Origin: Candidatus Caccopulliclostridium gallistercoris
Lineage (GTDB): Bacteria > Bacillota > Clostridia > Christensenellales > UBA1242
Assembly: GCA_018713725.1 (NCBI GenBank)
Contig: DVOJ01000010.1
Coordinates: 1-64,000 of the forward strand
DNA length: 64,000 nucleotides
Direction: 5' to 3'
A program made the translations under genes and the position numbers. Each line of letters begins with the position of its first letter. Position 1 is the stretch's first letter. The notes below the pieces were generated by a model. It made no database searches. It saw nothing but the letters and a program-made list of their open reading frames with translations, and was not told where the DNA came from. Positions 1 to 8,059 of this stretch are shown here, piece after piece.

Positions 1-230
1 GCGATGCTGCGTTTACTGTAAAACGCCTAAAAAGAGGCTTAAGGAAACTAAACTCCTGCTTTTGCGTCAAAAGCCGCGCTTTAATGAATTTTGCAAAGCA
101 AAATATCATACTAACGCTTGCTTTTTCCTTATCCCCAAAAATCAAAGTATTTTTTGGGGACCCCGAGCCGAGCCTTGCCTCGCTCGGTTAAATAAACAGT
201 CTGATAGTTTTTATTATGAGCTAAATTTAA
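1..230. repeat. Structured intergenic repeat, copy C (left end cut by window)
   Basis: No gene is supported in 1-294. The left end carries GCGATGCTGCGTTT, close to the left inner end of the repeat at 5397-5527. The right end carries CCGAGCCTTGCCTCGCTCGG followed by AACAGTCTGATAG, close to the right end of that repeat. Positions 122-166 form a hairpin (CCCCAAAAAT...ATTTTTTGGGG) that recurs in inverse orientation at 28423-28466. This looks like a decayed or larger relative of the 5.4 kb element. The boundaries are approximate. Confidence 0.55.
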
Positions 231-257
231 AGAAAAATTTTTTGTTGCCTGCCAATA

Positions 258-286
258 TTGACTAGCGTTAAGTTTTATGTTAATAT
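258..286 (+). promoter_or_regulatory. Promoter placed for a leaderless start (transglutaminase-fold gene 1)
   Basis: -35 TTGACT (258-263), 17 bp spacer, -10 TAATAT (281-286), then 8 nt to the ATG at 295. The expected transcription start falls on or next to the start codon, and there is no Shine-Dalgarno sequence. Confidence 0.55.
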
Positions 287-294
287 ATTAATAT

Positions 295-2049
295 ATGAGT
301 ACAAATAAGTATAATAAGTTAAAAAATGTGGATTTTTCAATATATAGGTTAACCCTAAAAGATATAAAATCTGAGTCATTTTTAAAAAATGACTTAGAAA
401 GGGTTTTTGCATTAAATTATAAAGATGCCACAATTTTAACAGGTCAAGAAAGCGACGAAACTTTAAAAACTCTACTTTCCAGAGACATAAACACAATTAT
501 ATTTTCAAACTGCTTTTTAAGCGAAGAATTTTACACAAAAGTTGCAAAACTACTCGAAAATAAACAAACAAAAGTACTATTTTCTGTAAATGAAGATAGC
601 GAAAACTCCGACTGCATTTTTAATGAAGAGCAAACAAAAACGCTTGCAAGCAACGTCAACATATTTTTATCAAAGGGTATAGATGCACAAATTTACAGCG
701 AAGTAAACGCGCAAACATATCCACTTGATAAGGTTTTAGACGCAAATAGAAAGCTTCATGCTTGGGCAAATTTAATAAACAGTGCAAGGGTGGATGGCAG
801 AGAACTTTCTCCACTTGAAAAATATCTCTATGCCTTTGTTACCGTTTCTAATTATTTTGATTACAGCATGGAAAGAGAAGATGAAAACCCGTCCGTTTCC
901 AGAGCGCTTGTAAACGTGCTTACAGGCGATAGAATAGTTTGCGTAGGCTTTGCGGAACTGCTTTCAAGCGTGCTTAACATGGTTGGCGTGCCATGCATTA
1001 GGGCGAGTGTGCTTGTAGAAAGCGCCAAAACTGGTCATGCTGTATGCCTTCCATATATAAACGACGAAATTTACAATTGTAACGGCATAATATATTCCGA
1101 CCCTACATCTAAAAACTTAGCTTATTCCATGATGCCTTTAAAGGATTTTGGTGCCACCTTTGGCAATATTAGCTTTGTAAAAAACGGGCTTGGAAGCGTT
1201 GGTAAAAAACAGCTTTTAGAAAGCTATCTACAAAGCATTAAAGGTTTTTCCGAAGAAGACTATTCTTTAATTAAAAAATTAATAGAAGAAAACGTTAAAG
1301 CCCCCAAAACAAGCCTTACCTTAGAAGAGATAGGCAAAGAAAATTACGATGCTTTTTCAGATATTGTAAAGAAAGTACTAACATATAAGGAACTAACGCA
1401 AGACGAAATTAATTTTGTAATGAAGTATAATTTTCAAAACATTAAGGCGTTTAAGCAAGAAGTTTCAAGAGCGTCTAAAATGGCAATGTTTTTAAATCAA
1501 AAAAACTATTTGGAAGAAATAGTAAACAGAGTGCTATTCAATTCAAAAAGGGCGGTTTATAGGTCTAAACATAGAAGAGATAACTCCATAACAAAGCTGT
1601 CTACAACCGCTAACTTTTCCGAAGACGCGCTAGTTAATGTGTTTAGAAGTATGGGTAAAACGAAGGAAACTGCAAGAAAGTTCTCCGCAGCCCTAATAGG
1701 TAAGGCCATAGAAGAACTGGCTTTAAGTGAAGATTTATTAAACCCAACCTATAAACTTAATTTAAATGCAGAAACGAGCAACTTTTTTGTTCAAACTCTA
1801 AAAAGTTTAAAGCAGGCGGCGGAAAATTCTGAAAGCGTTGTTCCAATCACTTTTGAAGAAGCAACTAAGGCTTATTATGAAACTAGAATAGGTTATAAGG
1901 TTGGCAAAATTACTAAAAAGGAACTTGAAGAAGTAGAGAAAAAATTAAATGATATTATAGATAGAGATAACGACGTATTAAGTGCCAAAGCCTTTATAAA
2001 GGAAGAAGTACAAAGAAAAGTAATGAATAAAGGTAGCGGCAAAGAGTAA
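295..2049 (+). CDS. Cytoplasmic transglutaminase-fold protein 1
   Basis: A 584-residue protein with no signal peptide and no membrane helix. A transglutaminase/papain-like core is visible: Cys216 in the motif TGDRIVCVGF, His248 in TGHAVCL and Asp269 in IYSDPTS, which is the order and spacing of a Cys-His-Asp triad. The N-terminal ~150 residues and the mostly helical, Lys/Glu-rich C-terminal half (about 330-584) are not recognised. It is a clear paralogue of the protein at 17980-19710, which shares the VLTGDxIVCVG and SDPTS motifs. Whether it acts as a protease, a cross-linker or an inactive fold cannot be told from sequence. The start is the ATG just after the promoter; no ribosome binding site is present. 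A bidirectional terminator follows. Confidence 0.7.
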   Translation: MSTNKYNKLKNVDFSIYRLTLKDIKSESFLKNDLERVFALNYKDATILTGQESDETLKTLLSRDINTIIFSNCFLSEEFYTKVAKLLENKQTKVLFSVNEDSENSDCIFNEEQTKTLASNVNIFLSKGIDAQIYSEVNAQTYPLDKVLDANRKLHAWANLINSARVDGRELSPLEKYLYAFVTVSNYFDYSMEREDENPSVSRALVNVLTGDRIVCVGFAELLSSVLNMVGVPCIRASVLVESAKTGHAVCLPYINDEIYNCNGIIYSDPTSKNLAYSMMPLKDFGATFGNISFVKNGLGSVGKKQLLESYLQSIKGFSEEDYSLIKKLIEENVKAPKTSLTLEEIGKENYDAFSDIVKKVLTYKELTQDEINFVMKYNFQNIKAFKQEVSRASKMAMFLNQKNYLEEIVNRVLFNSKRAVYRSKHRRDNSITKLSTTANFSEDALVNVFRSMGKTKETARKFSAALIGKAIEELALSEDLLNPTYKLNLNAETSNFFVQTLKSLKQAAENSESVVPITFEEATKAYYETRIGYKVGKITKKELEEVEKKLNDIIDRDNDVLSAKAFIKEEVQRKVMNKGSGKE

Positions 2050-2066
2050 AATTAAACAAAAACCAT

Positions 2067-2097
2067 AAAAAATCAGGCGGTTTTGCCTGATTTTTTT
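2067..2097. terminator. Bidirectional terminator
   Basis: AAAAATCAGGC / GCCTGATTTTTTT stem with loop GGTTTT. It lies between the convergent genes ending at 2049 (+) and 2128 (-). Confidence 0.85.
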
Positions 2098-2127
2098 ATA
2101 TTTTTCTATAATAAATTAGAAATATTA

Positions 2128-2295
2128 TTAAAATATCTCTTGACCTAAATTGTTTGTGAATATTGGGCAGGGGTAGAGTGAACCGCCGCAACATCTATTG
2201 CAGCAGTTATAGTTGCTGCAACCGCGGTAACATCTAAAAGAATCGAACCTTAAAAAACTAAGGCCATTTGTGCTTGTAATTACAAATTCGTCCAT
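2128..2295 (-). CDS. Cysteine-rich microprotein (55 aa)
   Basis: The start ATG at 2295 is preceded by a good ribosome binding site (CAAGGAGAAATAT), which is why the longer reading frame from 2373 is not used. The 55-residue product begins MDEFVITSTNG. Its second half is dense in cysteine: FRCYRGCSNYNCCNRCCGG, then a PCP motif, seven Cys within about 25 residues. There is no signal peptide. I do not recognise the family. Possibilities are a small metal-binding protein, a spore-coat-like peptide or a peptide precursor. No maturation or export gene is adjacent: it faces the transglutaminase-fold gene across a shared terminator and is divergent from the T-box/aspS unit. Confidence 0.5.
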   Translation of the reverse strand: MDEFVITSTNGLSFLRFDSFRCYRGCSNYNCCNRCCGGSLYPCPIFTNNLGQEIF

Positions 2296-2440
2296 ATATT
2301 TCTCCTTGTTTAAATTAAAGGTTTGTTTAACTTTTATCTTTTGTTTAATTTTAGGAATTCCTATTTTAAACAAAACTTCACTATCATTTTATGAGCTTTT
2401 GCTATAAAAGTTTAATTTGAAAAAAATAATAAAAAAATAA

Positions 2441-2469
2441 TTGACAAAGATTTTCTTATGTGTTAAATT
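2441..2469 (+). promoter_or_regulatory. Promoter of the T-box aspS-asnS operon
   Basis: -35 TTGACA (2441-2446), 17 bp spacer, -10 TAAATT (2464-2469). Transcription is expected to begin near 2476, at the 5' end of the T-box leader. Confidence 0.75.
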
Positions 2470-2475
2470 TTGTGT

Positions 2476-2690
2476 ATTAAAAATAAGCGTAGACGAAGAG
2501 AGTAGTTATAGGTAATTGTTTTAAAAGAGAGGCAAGGTAGCTGAAAATTGCCAAACAGCCTATATATGAAAGACACTTCCGAGCTTAAAACCCTTAAAGA
2601 GCGGCTTTGAAATTTTCAAAGCAAATTAGGTGGCACCGCGGATAGAGTTTATTCGTCCTAATGTAGTTTACATTAGGGCTTTTTTATTGC
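2476..2690 (+). promoter_or_regulatory. T-box leader (tRNA-sensing riboswitch), probably Asp-specific
   Basis: The T-box bulge sequence AGGTGGCACCGCGGA is present at 2628-2642 and is followed by a terminator hairpin CCTAATGTA/TACATTAGG (2657-2677) with a T-run. Stem I features are visible: a GAGAGTAG motif near 2500 and a distal arm GGCAA...TTGCC. The likely specifier is GAC at 2572-2574 in the context GAAAGACACTT, which reads Asp. In this family, uncharged tRNA pairs with the specifier and the TGGC bulge, stabilises the antiterminator and switches on the synthetase genes downstream. The Asp assignment is inference from the stem I layout. Confidence 0.9.
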
Positions 2691-2707
2691 CCTAGAAGGA
2701 GAGAATT

Positions 2708-3991
2708 ATGACAACGCAAATTTCAAAATTAAAAGAAGGAAAAGTTAAGTTTCAAGGCATGATTGAAACGGTTAGGGATAAAAAGAATATCCAATTTGTT
2801 GTACTTAAAGATTTTTCAGGCAAAATTCAAGTTACGGTAGATAAGCTTGCGCACGCAGACGTTGGCGAAATTTTTTCACACCTACTTACCGGTGCAACGG
2901 TTACCGTAGAAGGCGAACTTGTAAAAAGCGAATATGTTAAAATGGGCGGGCAGGAAGTGCTTGCTGAAAGCGTAGAAGTTACAAGCACGGCAGAAGTTTA
3001 TCCAATTGGTCCAGAAAGTAACATAGACCAGCGCATAGATTATAGATGGCTAGATTTAAGGCAGGAAAAGAACCTTTTAATGTTCAAAGTTCAAACGCTT
3101 TTCACAAAGGCGCTTCGCGACTTTTTGGAAGAAAGAGAATTTATAGAAATCCACTCACCAAAGCTTATTGCCGCAGCATCTGAGAGCGGCGCAGACGTGT
3201 TTGAAGTGAAATATTTCGACACCAAAGCATACCTTGCCCAAAGCCCGCAGTTCTACAAACAAATGGCAATGGCAAGCGGTTTTGGAAGAATTTTTGAGTG
3301 CGGACCAGTTTTTAGAGCGGAAAAATCACATTCTAGAAAGCACGCCACAGAGTTTACGGGCTTCGACCTTGAATTCACAGGAATTGAAAGCTATGAAGAC
3401 GTAATGAAACTTGAAGAAGAGATGCTTGCCTACGCTTTAAAGGTGGTAAAGGAAAAGTACGGAGAAGAGATAAAGAACGTATTTGACGTTGAAGTGGTCG
3501 TTCCTAGCCTTCCTTTCCCAAGAATTAAACTTGCAGATTTATATGTAGAACTTGAAAAGCGCTATGGCTACACGCTTCCAGATAGCGAAAAGGGCGACCT
3601 TTCCACAGAAGCGGAAAGGCTTTGCGAGAAATTTTCTAAGGACGCCTATAATCACGAGTTTTTGTTCGTTACAGATTACAGTGCGGAAAAGCGTGCCTTC
3701 TATCACATGAGAAAAGACGGTGTTCCACAGGGCTACGACCTTATTTGGAAGGGCGTGGAAATTACTACGGGTGCTCAGCGTGAACATAGATACGACGTTT
3801 TAAAAGCTCAGGCTAAGGAAAAGGGATTAGATAAAGATGTAGAATTCTATCTTCAATTTTTTAAGTACGGCTGCCAGCCACACGGTGGATTTGGAATTGG
3901 CGTAGATAGAATGACCATGAACCTACTAAACGTTCCAACGGTAAAGGAAGCAATGTTCATATTCCGTGGGCCAGATAGGCTTACACCTTAA
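2708..3991 (+). CDS. aspS: Aspartyl-tRNA synthetase, archaeal/eukaryotic-type (no GAD insertion)
   Basis: A class IIb synthetase charging tRNA with aspartate in the cytoplasm. The N-terminal OB-fold anticodon-binding domain (about 1-100) is followed by the catalytic core. Motif 2 is in [19 protein letters not shown] and motif 3 in GFGIGVDRM near the C-terminus. At 427 residues it lacks the roughly 150-residue GAD insertion of ordinary bacterial AspRS (about 590 aa), so it is the short AspS2 type found in archaea and some Clostridia. Such enzymes can be discriminating or also charge tRNA-Asn. A separate AsnRS lies immediately downstream, so mischarging is not needed for Asn-tRNA synthesis. The ribosome binding site AGAAGGAGAG precedes the ATG. 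The gene is transcribed from the T-box leader. Confidence 0.93.
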   Translation: MTTQISKLKEGKVKFQGMIETVRDKKNIQFVVLKDFSGKIQVTVDKLAHADVGEIFSHLLTGATVTVEGELVKSEYVKMGGQEVLAESVEVTSTAEVYPIGPESNIDQRIDYRWLDLRQEKNLLMFKVQTLFTKALRDFLEEREFIEIHSPKLIAAASESGADVFEVKYFDTKAYLAQSPQFYKQMAMASGFGRIFECGPVFRAEKSHSRKHATEFTGFDLEFTGIESYEDVMKLEEEMLAYALKVVKEKYGEEIKNVFDVEVVVPSLPFPRIKLADLYVELEKRYGYTLPDSEKGDLSTEAERLCEKFSKDAYNHEFLFVTDYSAEKRAFYHMRKDGVPQGYDLIWKGVEITTGAQREHRYDVLKAQAKEKGLDKDVEFYLQFFKYGCQPHGGFGIGVDRMTMNLLNVPTVKEAMFIFRGPDRLTP

Positions 3992-4004
3992 AAGGAGATT
4001 TTAT

Positions 4005-5393
4005 ATGAAAAGAGTAGAAATTAGAGATTTAAACAAGAGCTACAAGGAAAGGGCAGACCAAACAATAACGCTTTGCGGCTGGGCAAGAACTATCCGCGAT
4101 AGCAAAAACATTGCCTTTATAGAGCTTAACGACGGCGCTTTTAAAAGCGTGCAAATAGTAGTAGAAAAGGCAAAAATTTCTAACTACGATGAAGTTATAA
4201 AGCAAAACGTTGGCGCGTCATTCTCTGTTGTAGGCAAAGTTGTCCTCACTCCAAATGCTCAGCAGCCTTTTGAAATAAGTGCCGAAACCGTTACACTTCT
4301 AGGCAGCTCAGACACAGACTATCCGCTTCAAAAGAAAAGGCACACCATAGAGTTTTTGCGTACAATTCCAACAATTAGGGCAAGGGGTAACCTATTTAAC
4401 GCAGTGTTTAGAATTAGGTCGGTTTCCGCCTTTGCTATTCATAAGTTCTTTAACGAAAGAAATTTCGTATACGTTCACACGCCAATAATCACGGCTAACG
4501 ACTGCGAAGGTGCGGGCGAAATGTTTCAAGTAACTACACTAGATTTAGATAACCTTCCACTAAAAGACGGTAAAGTGGACTACTCACAAGATTTCTTTGG
4601 AAAGAAGGTCAGCCTAACCGTTTCCGGACAGCTTCATGAAGAGACGTTAACGCACGCCTTTGGTAAAACCTACACCTTCGGGCCAACGTTTAGGGCGGAA
4701 AACTCCAACACGTCGCGCCACGCGGCAGAGTTCTGGATGATGGAGCCAGAAATATGTTTCTGCGACCTAGACGGGCTTATGGACAACGAAGAAGAGATGC
4801 TAAAATACGTAATTAAATACGTAATGGACGAGTGTAAAGACGAGTTAGAATTCTTAAACAAATTTGTAGACACTGGCTTAATTGAAAGATTAAAGGGCAT
4901 TGTAGAAAACAGCTTTGTTCGCCTAGATTACACGGAAGCCATAGATATTTTAAAGAAGGTTAAAGATAGATTTGAGTTCCCAGTTGAATGGGGCGTAGAT
5001 TTACAATCTGAACACGAAAGATATTTAACGGAAGAAGTATATAAAAAGCCGGTATTTTTAAAGAATTATCCAAAAGATATAAAGGCGTTTTATATGCGTC
5101 TAAACGATGACGGCAAAACTGTTGGCGCTGTGGATTTACTTGTTCCGGGCATAGGCGAGTTAATCGGCGGCAGCCAAAGAGAAGAAAGGCTAGAAAAATT
5201 AGTGCAAAGAATACACGAACTTGGGCTTAACGAAGAAGATTACGCTTGGTACCTAGACACAAGACGCTACGGAACAAACGTGCACTCCGGTTACGGCTTA
5301 GGTTTTGAAAGATTAGTAATGTATTTAACTGGAATATCAAACATTCGTGACGTGGAGTTTTTCCCAAGGACAGTTGGTTCAATTCAAGGCTAA
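4005..5393 (+). CDS. asnS: Asparaginyl-tRNA synthetase
   Basis: A 462-residue class IIb synthetase that attaches Asn to tRNA-Asn. OB-fold at about 15-115. Motif 2 lies in [19 protein letters not shown] and motif 3 in [16 protein letters not shown] at the C-terminus. The EFWMMEPE segment is typical of AsnRS rather than AspRS. The start chosen is ATG 4005, 13 nt after aspS, with ribosome binding site AAAAGGAGATT; the frame is open further upstream inside aspS. It is co-transcribed with aspS under the T-box. No terminator separates the two, and a structured repeat follows the stop codon directly. Confidence 0.95.
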   Translation: MKRVEIRDLNKSYKERADQTITLCGWARTIRDSKNIAFIELNDGAFKSVQIVVEKAKISNYDEVIKQNVGASFSVVGKVVLTPNAQQPFEISAETVTLLGSSDTDYPLQKKRHTIEFLRTIPTIRARGNLFNAVFRIRSVSAFAIHKFFNERNFVYVHTPIITANDCEGAGEMFQVTTLDLDNLPLKDGKVDYSQDFFGKKVSLTVSGQLHEETLTHAFGKTYTFGPTFRAENSNTSRHAAEFWMMEPEICFCDLDGLMDNEEEMLKYVIKYVMDECKDELEFLNKFVDTGLIERLKGIVENSFVRLDYTEAIDILKKVKDRFEFPVEWGVDLQSEHERYLTEEVYKKPVFLKNYPKDIKAFYMRLNDDGKTVGAVDLLVPGIGELIGGSQREERLEKLVQRIHELGLNEEDYAWYLDTRRYGTNVHSGYGLGFERLVMYLTGISNIRDVEFFPRTVGSIQG

Positions 5394-5395
5394 CC

Positions 5396-5527
5396 TATCA
5401 GACAGCTAAAAAACGTCGCTATGCTGCGTTTGCTGGCAAGCGTGCCCAAACAGTCATGAACGTAGGTTCACTCCTGCTTGGGCACACTTGCCGAGCCTTG
5501 CCTAGCTCGTTTTTTAGCTGTCTGATA
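5396..5527. mobile_element. MITE-like palindromic element with perfect 20 bp terminal inverted repeats, copy A
   Basis: The ends are perfect inverted repeats: TCAGACAGCTAAAAAACG on the left and CGTTTTTTAGCTGTCTGA on the right, each flanked by TA, as expected for a TA target duplication of the IS630/mariner type. Inside are TCGCTATGCTGCG, a long imperfect hairpin (GGCAAGCGTGCCCAAACAG / CTGCTTGGGCACACTTGCC) and CGAGCCTTGCCTAGCTCG. The element is about 132 bp, has no coding capacity and lies 3 bp after the asnS stop codon. It may also act as a terminator for the aspS-asnS operon. Confidence 0.7.
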
Positions 5528-5547
5528 ACTGTCTGAAAAATTTTAAA

Positions 5548-5660
5548 TAAAAAACGTCGCTATGCTGCGAAAACTTGTCAACGAGCCTAGACAGTTACGT
5601 ACGAATGTACGCGCCTGCCTAGGCTCATTTGCCGAGCCTTGCCTAGCTCGTTTTTTAACA
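5548..5660. repeat. Degenerate copy B of the palindromic element
   Basis: It shares TAAAAAACGTCGCTATGCTG on the left and GCCGAGCCTTGCCTAGCTCG plus TTTTTTAA on the right with copy A. Its middle is different: a hairpin ACGAGCCTAGACAG / CCTGCCTAGGCTCAT around TTACGTACGAATGTACGCG. The outer inverted repeats are decayed to about 9 bp. Only 20 bp separate it from copy A. Confidence 0.65.
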
Positions 5661-5680
5661 GTTTAAGTTGTTTTTAAGTT

Positions 5681-5709
5681 AAAAAATATGCAATTTTGCA
5701 TATTTTTTT
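5681..5709. terminator. Hairpin with T-run after the repeat pair
   Basis: AAAAAATATGCAA / TTGCATATTTTTTT stem. It lies between the repeat elements and the DUF1540 gene and is probably the final terminator of the asnS transcript. Confidence 0.6.
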
Positions 5710-5788
5710 GTTTTTTTCAAAAAATAATATAAGAAATAAATAAATTTTAAATATTATTTGTTTCAAAAAAATTTTTGGAGGTTAAAAA

Positions 5789-5941
5789 ATGGAAGAGAAG
5801 AATAAGGGTGTATGTTGCGACGTATGCGATTGCGAGCATAATAGGCGTGGGTGTGATTGTTCTTTACAAGAAATAAAAGTAAGTAAAGGCGAAGTAGAAA
5901 ACGGCCACCACTTTTGCCAAAGTTATAAATGTAAGGAATAA
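5789..5941 (+). CDS. DUF1540-type cysteine-rich small protein (50 aa)
   Basis: Ribosome binding site TTTGGAGGTT lies 8 nt before the ATG. The 50-residue product reads MEEKNKGVCCDVCDCEHNRR at its start, then GCDCSLQEIKVSKGEV, and ends near HFCQSYKCKE. The pattern of a leading C-D-V-x-x-C, an internal G-C-D-C and a trailing C-x-S/T-Y/F matches the DUF1540 family, small Cys-rich proteins common in Clostridia and presumed to bind metal. No function is known. It stands alone between repeats. It is short, but its composition and ribosome binding site support it as a real gene. Confidence 0.75.
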   Translation: MEEKNKGVCCDVCDCEHNRRGCDCSLQEIKVSKGEVENGHHFCQSYKCKE

Positions 5942-5962
5942 AATAAAAAGCTGCTAAAATTG

Positions 5963-6130
5963 TTCGGTCGAAATGACGAAAGCGGGGCTTTGCTATTTTA
6001 AAATCTCCAGCGCACTCCCAGTCGTCATTTCGACCGAAAGAAAACATAATGATACTAAAATTAAAGTTAATGCTAGATGAAAACTTGGAAAATAAGCAAA
6101 AGCCAATATGAAGCGGAGAAATCTCAGCAG
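5963..6130. repeat. Intergenic repeat family II, copy 1 (inverted relative to 28.3-28.7 kb)
   Basis: A 16 bp perfect inverted pair TTCGGTCGAAATGACG (5963-5978) and CGTCATTTCGACCGAA (6023-6038) encloses a 44 bp loop. Downstream are TTAATGCTAGATGAA and AATATGAAGCGGAGAAATCT. The same modules in the same order occur as the reverse complement at 28322-28375 and 28567-28698. No coding sequence is seen. Confidence 0.65.
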
Positions 6131-6171
6131 CATTTTAGAAATAATTAAAATAATTTTTTATTTAATTAAAC

Positions 6172-6204
6172 AAAAAAGATTGATAAGTTATTATCAATCT
6201 TTTC
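6172..6204 (-). terminator. Terminator of the ABC exporter operon
   Basis: AAAAAAGATTGATAA / TTATCAATCTTTT stem, with T-runs in both directions. Nearly the same hairpin recurs at 63218-63250. Confidence 0.8.
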
Positions 6205-6214
6205 TTTTCTTTTT

Positions 6215-8059
6215 TTACCCTTCGTCTACTTCGGCGTGCTTTTTGGTGAATTGACTGTTGTATAGGTCGGCATAGAAGCCGTTTTTTGCAAGGAGTTCTT
6301 CGTGCTTGCCCGTTTCTATAACGTTTCCGTCTTTCATAACTAGAATTAAATCTGCGTTTTTAATAGTGGATAAACGGTGCGCTATTACAAAGCTTGTTCT
6401 GCCTTTTATTAGTTTATCCATAGCTTCTTGAATAAGTTCTTCCGTTCTTGTGTCTACGGAACTTGTGGCTTCGTCGAGTATTAGCATTGGCGCGTTTTCA
6501 ACCATGGCACGTGCAATGGTTAGAAGCTGCTTTTGACCTTGACTAAGGTTTGCGTCTTCGTCTAACACCATGTTGTAAGAGCCGGGCTGAGTTTTAATAA
6601 AGTGGTCTATGTTTGCCGCTTCGCAGGCTCTGTGAATTTCTTCGTCTGTGGCGTCGGGCTTGCCGTAGGCTATGTTTTCACGTATTGTGCCTTCAAATAG
6701 CCATGTATCTTGAAGCACCATGCCAAATAGCGAGCGCACGTAACTTCGTTTCATGTCCTTAGTAGATACGCCGTCTATTAAAATTTCGCCGGAATTTATT
6801 TCGTAGAACCGCATTAATAGGTTTACAATTGTGGTTTTGCCCGCGCCCGTTGGTCCAACTATTGCAACCTTTTGGCCGGGTAGGGCGGTTTCGCTGAAAT
6901 TATGAATGATTTCTTTTTCCGGAGTGTAGCCAAAGCTTACGTTTTTAAATTCAACTTTACCTTTAAAGTTTTTAATTGTTGCGTTTTTATCAGATTCGTC
7001 TGAAAGTTCTTCTTCGCCTAAGAATTCAAAAACCCTTTCTGCTGCTGCGGCAGTGGATTGTAACGTACCTGCTATGCTTGCAACTTGCTGAATTGGTTGG
7101 TTAAATTGGTGAATATATTGAATAAAGGCAACTATTGAAGCAATAAAGGTTATATCATTTAGCGCCATAGCACCACCAATGATACAGATAACAACGTAAC
7201 TTATATTTCCAACAAAGTTCATCATTGGCATCATTAGCCCAGAGAAGAACTGTGCTTTGTAGCCACTTTTGTATAGCTCTTCGTTAATGCCATCAAATTT
7301 TTCTTCTGCCTTTTCTTCGCCACTGAATACCTTTACAACATTATGAGCTGAATAAGTTTCTTCAATGTGACCGTTTAGTTCTCCAAGTGCATTTTGCTGT
7401 TTTCTAAAATGTTTTTGTGAAATTTTAACAAATATCATAACTAGAACTGTGCTAACTGGTACGGAAATTAGCGCCACAAGGGTTAGCTGCCAGCTGATTG
7501 TGAACATCATTACCACAATTCCTATAAGCATTGTAATAGAAGTTATCATTTGGCTAAGGCTTTGGCTAAGTGTTTGACTAATTGTGTCTACGTCGTTAGT
7601 AACGCGAGATAGAATGTCGCCGTAGCTAGTGGAGTCATAATATTTTAGTGGAAGACGGTTAATCTTTTTAGAAATGTCTTCTCTTAAACCCTTAGAAATT
7701 TTAGCAGTTACTTTTGCCATTATAAAGTTTTGAATAAAACTAAATAGTGCGCTTACTAGGTAAAGGGCAACTATCCAAAGCCCAATAGTAGTAATTTTAA
7801 CAAAATTTATACTTGCACCAGGCAAAATTCCTAAAATAATTTCTTCTGTAATTTTGGATAATATTTTAGGACCTAAAATTGAGAACACCGTGCCTGCGCA
7901 CGCAAATATAAGCGCGGTAATTATTGGTAACCAGTAGGGCTTTAAATGAATTAATAGTTGTTTTATAGATTTTTTAAAGTTTTTTGCCTTTTCTCCTGTG
8001 CCACCACGACCAGCTGGGCCATGCATTTTAGGAGCATTTATTTTTTGTTCGTGTTTCAT
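6215..8059 (-). CDS. ABC exporter half-transporter, subunit with intact catalytic site
   Basis: A 614-residue half-transporter: an N-terminal tail rich in Gly/Lys, six membrane helices (about 40-330), then a nucleotide-binding domain with Walker A GPTGAGKTT, signature LSQGQ, Walker B plus catalytic Glu in LILDEATSSVD, and the H-loop AHRL. Family: type IV (B-family) ABC exporters for drugs, lipids or peptides. It overlaps the upstream partner gene by ATGA, so the two are translationally coupled and probably form a BmrC/BmrD or TM287/288-like heterodimer. The substrate is unknown. The gene ends at a strong terminator. Confidence 0.9.
   Translation of the reverse strand: MKHEQKINAPKMHGPAGRGGTGEKAKNFKKSIKQLLIHLKPYWLPIITALIFACAGTVFSILGPKILSKITEEIILGILPGASINFVKITTIGLWIVALYLVSALFSFIQNFIMAKVTAKISKGLREDISKKINRLPLKYYDSTSYGDILSRVTNDVDTISQTLSQSLSQMITSITMLIGIVVMMFTISWQLTLVALISVPVSTVLVMIFVKISQKHFRKQQNALGELNGHIEETYSAHNVVKVFSGEEKAEEKFDGINEELYKSGYKAQFFSGLMMPMMNFVGNISYVVICIIGGAMALNDITFIASIVAFIQYIHQFNQPIQQVASIAGTLQSTAAAAERVFEFLGEEELSDESDKNATIKNFKGKVEFKNVSFGYTPEKEIIHNFSETALPGQKVAIVGPTGAGKTTIVNLLMRFYEINSGEILIDGVSTKDMKRSYVRSLFGMVLQDTWLFEGTIRENIAYGKPDATDEEIHRACEAANIDHFIKTQPGSYNMVLDEDANLSQGQKQLLTIARAMVENAPMLILDEATSSVDTRTEELIQEAMDKLIKGRTSFVIAHRLSTIKNADLILVMKDGNVIETGKHEELLAKNGFYADLYNSQFTKKHAEVDEG

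Noticed and set aside
62..265. A 67-codon frame near the window start
   Set aside because: It lies wholly in the structured repeat and contains no plausible ribosome binding site; similar repeats elsewhere are not open in this frame.
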